Assembly: GCA_015066105.1 (NCBI GenBank)
Contig: SVOY01000002.1
Location: 95,034-159,033 of the forward strand
DNA from: Oscillospiraceae bacterium
GTDB taxonomy: Bacteria; Bacillota; Clostridia; Oscillospirales; Acutalibacteraceae
DNA: 64,000 nt
Direction: 5' to 3'
Position 1 is the first letter of the stretch. Every line of letters starts with the position of its first letter. The notes under the pieces were generated by a model, which had not been told where the DNA came from, made no database searches, and saw only the letters and a program-made list of their open reading frames with translations. Position numbers and translations under genes: made by a program. Positions 34,327 through 42,252 of the stretch are shown piece by piece.

Positions 34327-34345
34327 AGAAAAATCGACTTCAGTC

Positions 34346-35485
34346 TTATCCGCAGGTAACGGGATTTTCAGGTGTCCAAACAACAGTGCCTAGCTTAAAT
34401 GCGTTAAAAAATCTTTCGTAGCTTTCAACGCCTATGTTAAAAGCCCTTGTATCTCCGGCACTGCTTAAATAAAGATATCCGTCATTACAAAGGTAAATTT
34501 CACAGTTTTGTCTCTTTAAATATGCATTGAAAGTCAGTTTTTCGCCTGTATTGCTTGTTCGATATTCAGCTTTTATATCTCGGTTTTCTATAATAAACAA
34601 AGCAAGCTGTTCCATTGTTTGAATGGAGATTGAATAAACAGTGTCTTCTTTTCCGTCCTGCTTGTAATATACCCAGAATGATGTGCAGAAGTTATCGGGA
34701 TTATAATCCGCCGTAATGTCTGCAAAGTTAATAACATCCGAAAGAGTGTGGCAATCTGTCAAAACATTGTCCGGTAAAAACTGCACAGGACCGTTTGTTC
34801 TGTAATAGGCGTAATAGCCTTTCATAACTCCGTCTTTTCTTCCTACGGCAATGGCATCTTCCTTTGAACGGTTTTTAATTTCATAAATCTGCACAGTAAA
34901 ATCGCCGCTGCCGTCAACTTTAAAACGGTAATCGCTCCAGGTAAACTCGTAAAGGAGATTGCCAAGATTATCTTCTGAAAGCGGTTCTTGCGATTTGCTC
35001 AGTGGTTCTTCGGCAAGATACGAAGCACCGTCAATAATTATCTGGTGATAATGGGAAATAAACGCATGATTTTCCCAGCCTGTATAGTCTTTCATAGGGG
35101 TTGTGCAATAAAGCTGTATATCAGGTTGGTCTGTTCCGGCAGAGGTTGTGGTAGGAAATGTTGTTGGAGTTATTTCGGGTGCATTTGCCACCATTGTGCT
35201 TTCATCGGTAACACCTGCAACAGTGGTGCTGTGATTTTCAGGAGGAACTTCACCGCCATTTGTAGTCGAATAAGGGTCGGAAAAAGCTGTTGTTTGAGCA
35301 GGCATTAAATAAGGCGAGATATATTCCTTTACCGCAAAGGCACTTGCAACAACAAGCACAAGGCAAACGGCAATTGGCAGAATTTTTTTGAAACGGACTG
35401 TTTTAGTCTGTGGTGTAAAGGTTACGGCTTCCTCAATATGTCTGTCATCAAGCAAGCAAAGAGCAGTATTCAGCAAATCCTTCAT
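34346..35485 (-). CDS. Membrane protein paired with ECF sigma factor (probable anti-sigma/sensor)
   Basis: A 379-residue bitopic protein. It has a short cytoplasmic N-terminus (1-33), one transmembrane helix (about 34-52, ILPIAVCLVLVVASAFAV) and a Thr/Pro-rich linker (about 63-125). An extracytoplasmic domain of unknown family follows, with SGDFTVQIYEIKN-type beta structure. The start overlaps the sigma-factor stop by four bases, the usual arrangement for sigma/anti-sigma pairs. The cytoplasmic part is short and lacks a recognisable zinc anti-sigma (HxxxCxxC) motif, so the mechanism of sigma control is uncertain. Confidence 0.65.
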   Translation of the reverse strand: MKDLLNTALCLLDDRHIEEAVTFTPQTKTVRFKKILPIAVCLVLVVASAFAVKEYISPYLMPAQTTAFSDPYSTTNGGEVPPENHSTTVAGVTDESTMVANAPEITPTTFPTTTSAGTDQPDIQLYCTTPMKDYTGWENHAFISHYHQIIIDGASYLAEEPLSKSQEPLSEDNLGNLLYEFTWSDYRFKVDGSGDFTVQIYEIKNRSKEDAIAVGRKDGVMKGYYAYYRTNGPVQFLPDNVLTDCHTLSDVINFADITADYNPDNFCTSFWVYYKQDGKEDTVYSISIQTMEQLALFIIENRDIKAEYRTSNTGEKLTFNAYLKRQNCEIYLCNDGYLYLSSAGDTRAFNIGVESYERFFNAFKLGTVVWTPENPVTCG

Positions 35486-36033
35486 ATAATCACTCCTTCC
35501 TTTTCAAGGAAAGTGCGAAGCTTTTTTCTTGTTCTTGAAAGCTTCTGATAAACATTGCTTTCACTTGAATTTACGGCCCTTGCAATTTCCGCAATTTCAT
35601 CACAAAACCAGTACCGTTTCATAAAAACTACACGGCTTTCCCTGTCGAGAGTGTCAAGAAAACGGTCAAGCTTCCTTGCAAGCTCACGGGCATCAAGGCT
35701 TTGTTCAAAGGAGCAGTCGGCAAGAGTAAATTCAAGCTCATGAATTGGCAGTGTTTGGGCGTTACGCTTTTGCGCCGTTTTTTCACGTAGCTTTTTGAGT
35801 GAAAGGTTACGGGTGATTTTACAGATAAAGGCAACAAATGGGTTGGGCGTGTGGGGCGGAATGTTGTTCCACACGGCAAGGTATGTATCGTTGACACATT
35901 CGGTTGAATCCTCACGGCAGTGAAGAATATTTTCCGCAAGACGGTAAAGCAGGTTACCGTATTTTTCGTTGATTATACCGAGTGCCTTATCATTACGGTC
36001 AAAGAGCATAGAGATAATCTGACTGTCATCCAT
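35482..36033 (-). CDS. ECF-type RNA polymerase sigma factor
   Basis: A 183-residue sigma-70 family protein. Region 2 is at about 15-80 (LLYRLAENILHCREDSTEC, NPFVAFICKITRN) and region 4 at about 120-175 (LDTLDRESRVVFMKRYW, then a helix-turn-helix ending SSESNVYQKLSRTRKKLR). It resembles the clostridial ECF group in which the partner carries only a short cytoplasmic end. The start at 36033 (MDDSQII) follows AAAGGATG; an upstream ATG at 36051 is less likely. Confidence 0.9.
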   Translation of the reverse strand: MDDSQIISMLFDRNDKALGIINEKYGNLLYRLAENILHCREDSTECVNDTYLAVWNNIPPHTPNPFVAFICKITRNLSLKKLREKTAQKRNAQTLPIHELEFTLADCSFEQSLDARELARKLDRFLDTLDRESRVVFMKRYWFCDEIAEIARAVNSSESNVYQKLSRTRKKLRTFLEKEGVII

Positions 36034-36089
36034 ATTTTCACATCCTTTCACTTTATAACTACCGAAAAAAATGTTTTTCTGACAGATTA

Positions 36090-36118
36090 ATTATAATGTT
36101 TCGGACAAATTATGTCAA
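36090..36118 (-). promoter_or_regulatory. Promoter of the sigma-factor operon
   Basis: Minus-strand TTGACA (36113-36118), 17 bp, TATAAT (36090-36095): full consensus. The operon is therefore driven by the vegetative sigma factor, not obviously by itself. Confidence 0.82.
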
Positions 36119-36153
36119 TAAATATCGGGCACGGCAAGGTAACAAACAGCAAA

Positions 36154-36175
36154 GAGGCGGCATATTGCCGCCCCT
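36154..36175 (-). terminator. Hairpin in the intergenic region between the phosphodiesterase and sigma genes
   Basis: Minus strand GGGCGGCAAT-ATGCCGCC stem followed by TCTTTGCTGTTTG. Lying upstream of the EEP gene and downstream of the sigma promoter, its role is unclear. The T-tract is poor. Confidence 0.3.
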
Positions 36176-36192
36176 GAATTGCGAATTTCTTA

Positions 36193-37104
36193 TCACACAA
36201 TCACATCAGCAACAATGGGATAGTGGTCCGAAGGATACATATCCTTGACAGTGTTGCGGATAACTTTATATGTTTCTGCTTTTACTCCCTTTGAGGTGAA
36301 GATAAAGTCAATTGCGCCCTGACCCTCATCCTTGATTTTGCCGTAGTTGTGGTAGGTTATACCGCTGTCGGCATTCTTTGCGGTGGAGGCTACATCGTCC
36401 GTAACCTTAACCATTCTCTTGTAAACGTCTTCATCCGGATAAGCGTTGAAGTCGCCCGTAACAATTACATTGCCCTCTGCCTGAAGCTCCTCAAGCTTTG
36501 TGAGAAGCACACCTGCCTGGCCGTCCCTTGTTGATTCAAGCACGTGGTCAAGGTGGGTGTTCATATGGGTATATCTTACGCCCGTTTCCTTATCCTCAAG
36601 CACAGCCCAGGTGGCAATTCTGTAGCAGGCACTGTCAAAGCTCTTGCTTTTCTTTTCGGGAGTTTCGGAAAGCCAGATTGTGCCCTCATCAATAAGATTG
36701 TACTTATCCTTAAGGTAGAAAACGGCACTGTACTCACTGAAGGGACCGAAGTAGTCTCTCGCCTTGCCGACACAGCCGTATCTGTCACCAAGCTCACTTT
36801 TAAGAATCCGCATCCATTTTGCCGTTGTCTCCTGCACACCGAAGGAATCGGGAGCATATTGGTCAATAACTGCAGTAACAAGCTGAGAGCGGTTGTTGAT
36901 GCTGCCCTCGGGGTCGTCTGCACAGCGAACGTTAAAGGACATTACACGTGTTGCCTGTTCACTCTTTTCGGGAATACCGTCAATTACAATTTCACCGAAA
37001 TCAATGGTTGTTGAAGCCGAGTAAATGCCGAAGCCGATGCCTGCGGCAACGGCAACAGCCGCAACAGCTGCAACAGCTATAAGTATTTTTTTGCCTTTTT
37101 TCAT
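36193..37104 (-). CDS. Membrane-anchored endonuclease/exonuclease/phosphatase (EEP) family protein
   Basis: A 303-residue protein with an uncleaved signal anchor (6-29, ILIAVAAVAAVAVAAGIGF) and an outward-facing EEP (DNase I-like) domain. Catalytic elements are MSFNVRC, FGVQETTAKW (metal Glu), MNTHLDH, TGDFNAYPDEDVY and the terminal SDHYPIVADV. EEP proteins cut phosphodiesters in DNA, inositol phosphates or sphingomyelin. It follows a metallophosphoesterase by 21 bp, so the two likely act on the same or consecutive substrates outside the membrane. Confidence 0.85.
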   Translation of the reverse strand: MKKGKKILIAVAAVAAVAVAAGIGFGIYSASTTIDFGEIVIDGIPEKSEQATRVMSFNVRCADDPEGSINNRSQLVTAVIDQYAPDSFGVQETTAKWMRILKSELGDRYGCVGKARDYFGPFSEYSAVFYLKDKYNLIDEGTIWLSETPEKKSKSFDSACYRIATWAVLEDKETGVRYTHMNTHLDHVLESTRDGQAGVLLTKLEELQAEGNVIVTGDFNAYPDEDVYKRMVKVTDDVASTAKNADSGITYHNYGKIKDEGQGAIDFIFTSKGVKAETYKVIRNTVKDMYPSDHYPIVADVIV

Positions 37105-37125
37105 AATTCACACCTCTGTTATATA

Positions 37126-38427
37126 TTATTCTGATTTGATTTCTTCAAAAGGAATGTTGCTGATTTCCTGCATTGTTACATCCTCTTTTTCGTAAATACC
37201 GGTGTATTTATCCTGATAATAGCTCTGAGCCGTACAATCAAAGCTTCCGTCGGGGCTGAAGCTTATAAGAGTACATCCGCGCTGTGAGCCCTTTTGATAA
37301 ATACCGGGATAAGCAAGATAGTCAACACTCATGCCGTATGTAAGTCTTATTCCCTTATATTCAACAGAAAAATTGTTGTAATGGTCGTGACCGCAGAAAA
37401 CAGCCTTGGTCGAGCCTGTTTCAAGCATTGCTTCAAACATATCATCCTCACCTATACCGCAATAAACAACCTTACTGCTTTCACCTGCTACACCGTAATA
37501 AAACTTTACATCCTCAGTATCGGCAAAGTTATTTTCAGCATATTCATACCACGCATCCTTCTGTTCAGTAAGAGGAATATGGAAGAAGGCGGCTGATTTT
37601 ATATCTGACTTCATCTTTTTGCCGAGCTTTTTATAAGTCTCGTTGTTTTCATCGTTGAGAGCTTTTATTGTATCCTTGTACCACTGCACCTGATTTTCGT
37701 GAATATTATCGTACTTCCACATAATGCCGAGAATATCACCGTCAACATAAGAATGACTGTCAAGCACATAAAGAGCCTGCGTGATTATACCCTTTGAATC
37801 CGTAACCTTAATTATCTGGTTACCATAACCGTCAACCTCGTCAGGTCCCTTTTCAAAAATGCAGTAATCGTAATTTTCGCCGTAAAGCTCTGAAAGAGCT
37901 TCTCTGCCATAATAGCTGTATGCCTCTGTATCGTGATTACCGTATCCGAGAGTCCAATAAACCCCCAGACTATCCATCAAAGCACCGAAAATCCTTGCAG
38001 AGGAAAGATTGTTGAAGGTACCTGCCTGGAAGGGCACAGGATAAGAAACATCTCCTGTTACAATAACAAGGTCAGGCTTTTCCGCAGTTACCATAGCCGC
38101 AACAGCGTTCATTGCCATTGAATCCTTTTTTGAAGAAAGGAAGCCGCCGCCGATATGTACGTCGGTAAGTTGCATTACCTTGAGCTCCTTATCGGTAGTA
38201 AATGTCCAATAGCCGTTTTCATCCTGTTCGGGAACAAGCTGATTTTCATAAACCACCTTTTCATAAGACTCTGCTTTTTTGATGTTTGCATTGGTGGTTA
38301 TAAAGTTGGTCAACGCAACCACAGCAGTAATAAGGACAATAACACCAAAAATAATACCGCTCACCTTAAGTACGGTTTTTCCTTTGCCTTTTTTTACTAT
38401 TCTTACTTCTTTTGTTTCTGTATTCAT
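37126..38427 (-). CDS. Membrane-anchored calcineurin-like metallophosphoesterase
   Basis: A 433-residue protein with an N-terminal helix (about 18-40, KVSGIIFGVIVLITAVVAL) and an extracytoplasmic phosphoesterase domain. All metal motifs are present: QLTDVHIGGG (DxH), VTGDVSYP (GDxx), YGNHDTEAY (GNHD), AAFFHIPL and FCGHDHYN (GHDH). The family includes phosphatases of nucleotides, phospholipids and sphingomyelin; the substrate is not deducible. It lies 2 bp after the CDF transporter gene. Confidence 0.9.
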   Translation of the reverse strand: MNTETKEVRIVKKGKGKTVLKVSGIIFGVIVLITAVVALTNFITTNANIKKAESYEKVVYENQLVPEQDENGYWTFTTDKELKVMQLTDVHIGGGFLSSKKDSMAMNAVAAMVTAEKPDLVIVTGDVSYPVPFQAGTFNNLSSARIFGALMDSLGVYWTLGYGNHDTEAYSYYGREALSELYGENYDYCIFEKGPDEVDGYGNQIIKVTDSKGIITQALYVLDSHSYVDGDILGIMWKYDNIHENQVQWYKDTIKALNDENNETYKKLGKKMKSDIKSAAFFHIPLTEQKDAWYEYAENNFADTEDVKFYYGVAGESSKVVYCGIGEDDMFEAMLETGSTKAVFCGHDHYNNFSVEYKGIRLTYGMSVDYLAYPGIYQKGSQRGCTLISFSPDGSFDCTAQSYYQDKYTGIYEKEDVTMQEISNIPFEEIKSE

Positions 38428-38429
38428 TT

Positions 38430-39263
38430 TTATTCCTCCTTTTTTAAAACATATAGTTTTAATCCTGTTTCATTATAAATGTTTTTCTTCAGTTCTTCAA
38501 GCTCCGAAGCACAGAATTTCTTTTCTGTTTTAACAAAAACACATTCTTCTGCTGCCAAAGAGAATTCAGCTTCATAGCTGTTACCATCTATAACAGCACC
38601 CAACAGCCGCTGTGTTGCTTCTCTTTTTTCCGTTTCCGGCAGGCCGATAAGCAACAACGCATTTTTCTTAATACTTTTAACTGCCGTTATAATTATAAAT
38701 ATGCTTATAGCTATACCGCCCAAGGCATCAAAGCTATAGCTTCCGTTTTTTGAAAGAAGAAGAGTCAATACGGTAACCGCCGTAACAAAAAAATCCGTCA
38801 GGCTGTCAACAGACATAAGTCTTACCGTCTCAGACCCAAGACGCCTTGCCCTGCTGTTCAAAAAGAAAAACAAGGCAAGCTTAACTGACGCAGTAAATAA
38901 AAGTATACAAAAATAATTTACGGCAAACCATACGGGCGTAGGATACATAAGTCTTTCTGCGCTGTTATAGAGAAATGCTGCGCCGACAGCAAGAATAACG
39001 CAGGAAAGAGCAAGCGAAAACAAAAGCTCAGTTCTTTTTGCAAGTGCGCCCGAAAAACAATCGCGACTTTTCAAAAGCAGAGAAAAACACACTATTGCGG
39101 CAACACAGGAAAGTGAATCAAAAAGGTTGTTTATGCCGTCAGAATAAATACTTATGCTGTTTGCGCCGAGACCTACATACAGCTTAACGAAAAAAAGCAC
39201 AAAATTAATCAGAGCCGTCACAATAAAAACAGGTATATATGATTTTTTTACTATACAGTCCAC
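38430..39263 (-). CDS. Cation diffusion facilitator (CDF) family transporter with altered metal site
   Basis: A 277-residue membrane protein with six hydrophobic segments and a short C-terminal cytoplasmic domain. The TM2 motif that is usually (H/D)SxxHxxxD reads SIYSDGINNLFD, with Asn at the His/Asp position. TM5 reads SVDSLTDFF, so two acidic residues remain. The loss suggests another metal (Mn, Fe) or altered transport. Two overlapping GTG starts exist (39266, 39263); the second has better spacing to AGGAAGG. It is the first gene of the operon with the two phosphoesterases, which need metals. Confidence 0.75.
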   Translation of the reverse strand: MDCIVKKSYIPVFIVTALINFVLFFVKLYVGLGANSISIYSDGINNLFDSLSCVAAIVCFSLLLKSRDCFSGALAKRTELLFSLALSCVILAVGAAFLYNSAERLMYPTPVWFAVNYFCILLFTASVKLALFFFLNSRARRLGSETVRLMSVDSLTDFFVTAVTVLTLLLSKNGSYSFDALGGIAISIFIIITAVKSIKKNALLLIGLPETEKREATQRLLGAVIDGNSYEAEFSLAAEECVFVKTEKKFCASELEELKKNIYNETGLKLYVLKKEE

Positions 39264-39331
39264 CACCCTTCCTGACTTTGATTTATTTTAACATAAATAA
39301 TAAAAAAAAGAAACAACCTTATAAAATATGA

Positions 39332-39360
39332 TTGTAAATTTATTTTATACATGTTAAAAT
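39332..39360 (+). promoter_or_regulatory. Promoter of the GH43-like gene
   Basis: TTGTAA (39332-39337), 17 bp, TAAAAT (39355-39360), 30 bp upstream of the start, with AAAGGCGG between. Confidence 0.65.
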
Positions 39361-39390
39361 CAGTACAGAAAATATAAAGGCGGTACAGTT

Positions 39391-40353
39391 ATGCAGAATA
39401 TTACCTTTGAACAGTTCAACAATACGACCTTTTCTCTTTATGAAAACAACCCGATTATCCGCAATCCGCTTTCAAGCTTTGTCATTGCTGACCCGAGTGT
39501 GCTTACTCCCGACATGAGCCACGATAAAAAATGGCACCTTTTCTGTCACACCTTTTTCGGTGTTTATCACTACGAAAGCACTGACGGCATAAGCTTTGAA
39601 AAAAAGCAGAAAATTGCAAAGCGCGCAATGAGACCGAACATAAATTACGTTGACGGCAGATACTATCTTTTTTATGAAAGAACGAGGCCTCCCGTTCTCA
39701 ATGCCCTTACACTTATCGGCTTTAAATGGAAAAGTGAAATTTACTGTACTGAAAGCACTGACCTTATTTCCTGGAGTGAACCGTATCTTGTTCTCGGTAA
39801 CACACGTGAATATGAAAAGGACGAGCACGGCACGGCACTTTCAAACCCTTTCCTTTTGAATGTTGACGGAACAAACAGGCTTTACTATTCCTGCGGTCAG
39901 ACCTTTATAAAGGACTGCGGCTTCTGTGAGCCCAGACACATTTCCTTTGCCGAAAGCAAGGAAACAAGCAAAAACTACACCGCAAGAAAAGCACCGATTA
40001 TAAGCCCCGATAAAAGCATCCCCTGGCTCAACCTCTGCTCAGGCTGTCTCAAGGTTTACAAATTAAAGGATTGCTATATTGGCCTGCAGAACGGCATTTT
40101 TGAAGAAAAGGGTAAAAGCCATTCAGCAATTATGCTTTTAAAATCCGATGACGGAATTCATTTTGACCTTGTCCGCCCCTTCCTTACACCGCAGAAATGC
40201 GGAAATAACAGCTGGATGGCTCAGTATGTTTATGCATGCTGTCTTACATATTACGAGGGTAAGCTTCGCCTTTATTTCAATGCAAGAAATGTTTCAAACA
40301 ACCTTACGGGAAGAGAAAGCATCGGCGTTTACGAAGCAGAAATTAATTTATAA
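39391..40353 (+). CDS. Five-bladed beta-propeller glycosidase-like protein (GH43-like)
   Basis: An intracellular protein of 320 residues with the repeating blade pattern of GH43-type enzymes: FVIADPSVLTPD near residue 30 (catalytic base Asp candidate), FYRRP-like RPNINYVDGRYYLFYER, EIYCTESTDLISWSEP, and FLLNVDGTNRLYYSCG. A catalytic Glu could be in DCGFCEPRHISF, but I cannot map it with certainty. No signal peptide, so it would act on imported oligosaccharides. It is followed by a MerR regulator in the same direction. Confidence 0.7.
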   Translation: MQNITFEQFNNTTFSLYENNPIIRNPLSSFVIADPSVLTPDMSHDKKWHLFCHTFFGVYHYESTDGISFEKKQKIAKRAMRPNINYVDGRYYLFYERTRPPVLNALTLIGFKWKSEIYCTESTDLISWSEPYLVLGNTREYEKDEHGTALSNPFLLNVDGTNRLYYSCGQTFIKDCGFCEPRHISFAESKETSKNYTARKAPIISPDKSIPWLNLCSGCLKVYKLKDCYIGLQNGIFEEKGKSHSAIMLLKSDDGIHFDLVRPFLTPQKCGNNSWMAQYVYACCLTYYEGKLRLYFNARNVSNNLTGRESIGVYEAEINL

Positions 40354-40358
40354 AAGCC

Positions 40359-40389
40359 TTGACTCTGACGCTGCGTTATAGTTTAAAAT
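40359..40389 (+). promoter_or_regulatory. MerR-type promoter with 19-bp spacer
   Basis: TTGACT (40359-40364), 19 bp, TAAAAT (40384-40389). The long spacer with dyad symmetry (CTGACGCTGCGTTATAG) is the known architecture of MerR-activated promoters. It lies directly before the MerR-family gene and implies autoregulation. Confidence 0.75.
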
Positions 40390-40408
40390 CAGTTGCGAGG
40401 TGAGAAAA

Positions 40409-41146
40409 ATGAAAATGTCCGTCAAAGAATTTTCCTGTTTTACGGGTGTAAGCGTGCGCACACTTCATTACTACGATGAAATAGGTCTTCTTAAGCCTGA
40501 CTTTGTTGACAGTGAAAACGGATACCGGTATTACTCTGACAAAGCTACCGAAAGGATGCTGGAAATTCTTTTTCTCAAAGAGCTTGACTTTCCTCTTAAG
40601 GAAATCGCAAACATACTTTCTTCACCCAACTATGACAAAAAAGAGGCTTTCAGAAAGCAGAAAAAGCTCCTCACGATAAAAAAAGAGAGACTTGAAAGGC
40701 TTATATCTGCCCTTGAAAGCGCAGAGAAAGGAACAACACTTATGAAAAAATTTGACAATTCCGAATTTGACAAAGCAAAAGCTCAGTATGCCGACGAAGT
40801 AAAGGCTCGCTGGGGAAACACCGAAGCCTATAAAGAAAGCGAAGAAAAAGCCGCAAAAATGTCAGGTGCAGAAAAGCAAGGCGCTCTTGACGGTATGAAT
40901 TTCATTATGACAGAATTTTCCGACTGCATGAAAAACGGCTTTCCCCCCGAAAGCGAAGCTGCGCAGAACCTTTGCAAAAAGCTTCAGCAGTTTATCACCG
41001 ATAATTTTTATACCTGCACAAAGGAAATTCTTGCAGGCCTCGGTGAAATGTATGTGCTTGACGAGCGCTTTAAGCAAAATATTGACCAAAACGGCAAGGG
41101 CACTGCAGAATTTATCAGAAATGCACTGAAGGTTTACTGTAAATAA
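40409..41146 (+). CDS. MerR-family regulator with TipAS-type ligand domain
   Basis: A 245-residue transcription regulator. The N-terminal winged helix (MSVKEFSCFTGVSVRTLHYYDEIGLL, here shown in parts: MSVKEFSCFTG and VSVRTLHYYDEIGLLKP) and a coiled coil (about 80-112) precede a TipAS-like antibiotic-recognition domain (about 120-245), with KARWGNTEAYKES and YVLDERFKQNIDQ. TipAS domains bind thiopeptides or other small molecules covalently or tightly. The start at 40409 follows GAGGTGAG; ATG 40415 and GTG 40400 are alternatives. Targets beyond its own promoter are unknown. Confidence 0.85.
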   Translation: MKMSVKEFSCFTGVSVRTLHYYDEIGLLKPDFVDSENGYRYYSDKATERMLEILFLKELDFPLKEIANILSSPNYDKKEAFRKQKKLLTIKKERLERLISALESAEKGTTLMKKFDNSEFDKAKAQYADEVKARWGNTEAYKESEEKAAKMSGAEKQGALDGMNFIMTEFSDCMKNGFPPESEAAQNLCKKLQQFITDNFYTCTKEILAGLGEMYVLDERFKQNIDQNGKGTAEFIRNALKVYCK

Positions 41147-41159
41147 AATTCACCTGCAA

Positions 41160-41201
41160 ACAACAGGGGGATGCTCATTTCGAACATCCCTCTGTTATTA
41201 T
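41160..41201. terminator. Terminator between MerR and GH43 genes
   Basis: AACAGGGGGATG and CATCCCTCTGTT form a 12-bp stem (one mismatch) with an 11-base loop and a TATTATTTT tail; it separates convergent genes. Confidence 0.85.
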
Positions 41202-41202
41202 T

Positions 41203-42126
41203 TTACATCTGTTCAAAGGCTTTTACCAGCCTTTCGTACTCTTCATCAGTAATTTTTATTACACCGCCGTGGCGCTTTTTCCGTTTACCCATATCGTAGC
41301 TCCCATCATCAGGAAGATAGAAATCACCCGTTGATAAATCATCGCACAAAAAAGGTATATAGCCCTTGCCTGTATGATACTGATCAGCAATAAGGCACCA
41401 TTTTTTTATATCCTCAAGGTAATACGCCTCGGGGCCCTCAAGGCCGAAGAAGCCGGCTAAAAGCTTGCTTTCAATTTTTTCATACTGATTTTCACCGTCG
41501 GGGATAAGCCTGCGGCATCTTTCCGCAATGATTTTTTTGTGTGTTTCATCCTTTGAAAAACGGTAGTACCAGCCATTGTCCCAAACAATGTTTGTGTCGA
41601 TAATATCCGTCTTGGCATCAATATATTTAAAGGTCGGGGTAAAGGTGACAAAGTCCTCGGTAAAGGTGCCGTAAATCCTCTGCTTATGCTTGAAATGTCC
41701 CTTTTCTCTTACATTTGAAGCAAAGAAAACAAACCACTTGTTTTCCTCCTTGCAGAAAACAGCCTCCGGGGCCCATACACAGCCCGCACCCTCAATACCA
41801 ACCTCAACAAGCCTTTCCTTTGTCCAGCTTACAAGGTCCTCACTTTCCCACACAAGCAGACTGCGGCTGCCCTTGTGAGAAAAATTGTACCAGTTACTGC
41901 CCTTTGTTGTGCAAAGGTCTGTGCCTATCATAAAATACTTTTTCTTTTTTTCATCGTATACAACAAAAGGGTCACGTATACCCGTTGTACCGACATTTGA
42001 ACTGATAAAGGACTCTTCACCGCCAAGGTCACTGAAATGCAGGCCGTCACGGCTCACCGAAAACCATATATGCTCCTTATCCTCTTTTCCGTCGTTTGTA
42101 AAATGTGCAAATAAATATGCTGACAT
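41203..42126 (-). CDS. Intracellular GH43-family glycosidase-like protein
   Basis: A 307-residue protein without signal peptide. Blades are evident: TTGIRDPFVVYDEKKK (the RDP Asp as probable catalytic base), SLLVWESEDLVSWTKERL, VWAPEAVFCKEENKW (WAPE acid region) and FGLEGPEAYYLED (EGPE, probable general acid). These match GH43 arabinofuranosidase/xylosidase-like enzymes. The start at 42126 has GGAGAAGG; the upstream extension to 42258 covers the promoter and is rejected. It is divergent from the DUF4434 gene and shares a 126-bp control region with it. Confidence 0.82.
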   Translation of the reverse strand: MSAYLFAHFTNDGKEDKEHIWFSVSRDGLHFSDLGGEESFISSNVGTTGIRDPFVVYDEKKKKYFMIGTDLCTTKGSNWYNFSHKGSRSLLVWESEDLVSWTKERLVEVGIEGAGCVWAPEAVFCKEENKWFVFFASNVREKGHFKHKQRIYGTFTEDFVTFTPTFKYIDAKTDIIDTNIVWDNGWYYRFSKDETHKKIIAERCRRLIPDGENQYEKIESKLLAGFFGLEGPEAYYLEDIKKWCLIADQYHTGKGYIPFLCDDLSTGDFYLPDDGSYDMGKRKKRHGGVIKITDEEYERLVKAFEQM

Positions 42127-42156
42127 AATGCCTTCTCCGTTCTCAAATATGAAATC

Positions 42157-42185
42157 ATTATAAACCACAGACGTTAAAATGTAAA
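42157..42185 (-). promoter_or_regulatory. Promoter of the GH43 gene
   Basis: Minus-strand TTTACA (42180-42185), 17 bp, TATAAT (42157-42162). Confidence 0.72.
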
Positions 42186-42195
42186 TAGAAAAAAC

Positions 42196-42224
42196 TTGTT
42201 TATTGCTCACTTGTATGATATTAT
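42196..42224 (+). promoter_or_regulatory. Promoter of the DUF4434-DUF2804 pair
   Basis: TTGTTT (42196-42201), 17 bp, TATTAT (42219-42224), with AAAGGAG at about 42239. Only 10 bp separate it from the divergent -35, so one regulator could control both. Confidence 0.68.
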
Positions 42225-42252
42225 ATAAAAGAAATATAAAGGAGTTGATTTT

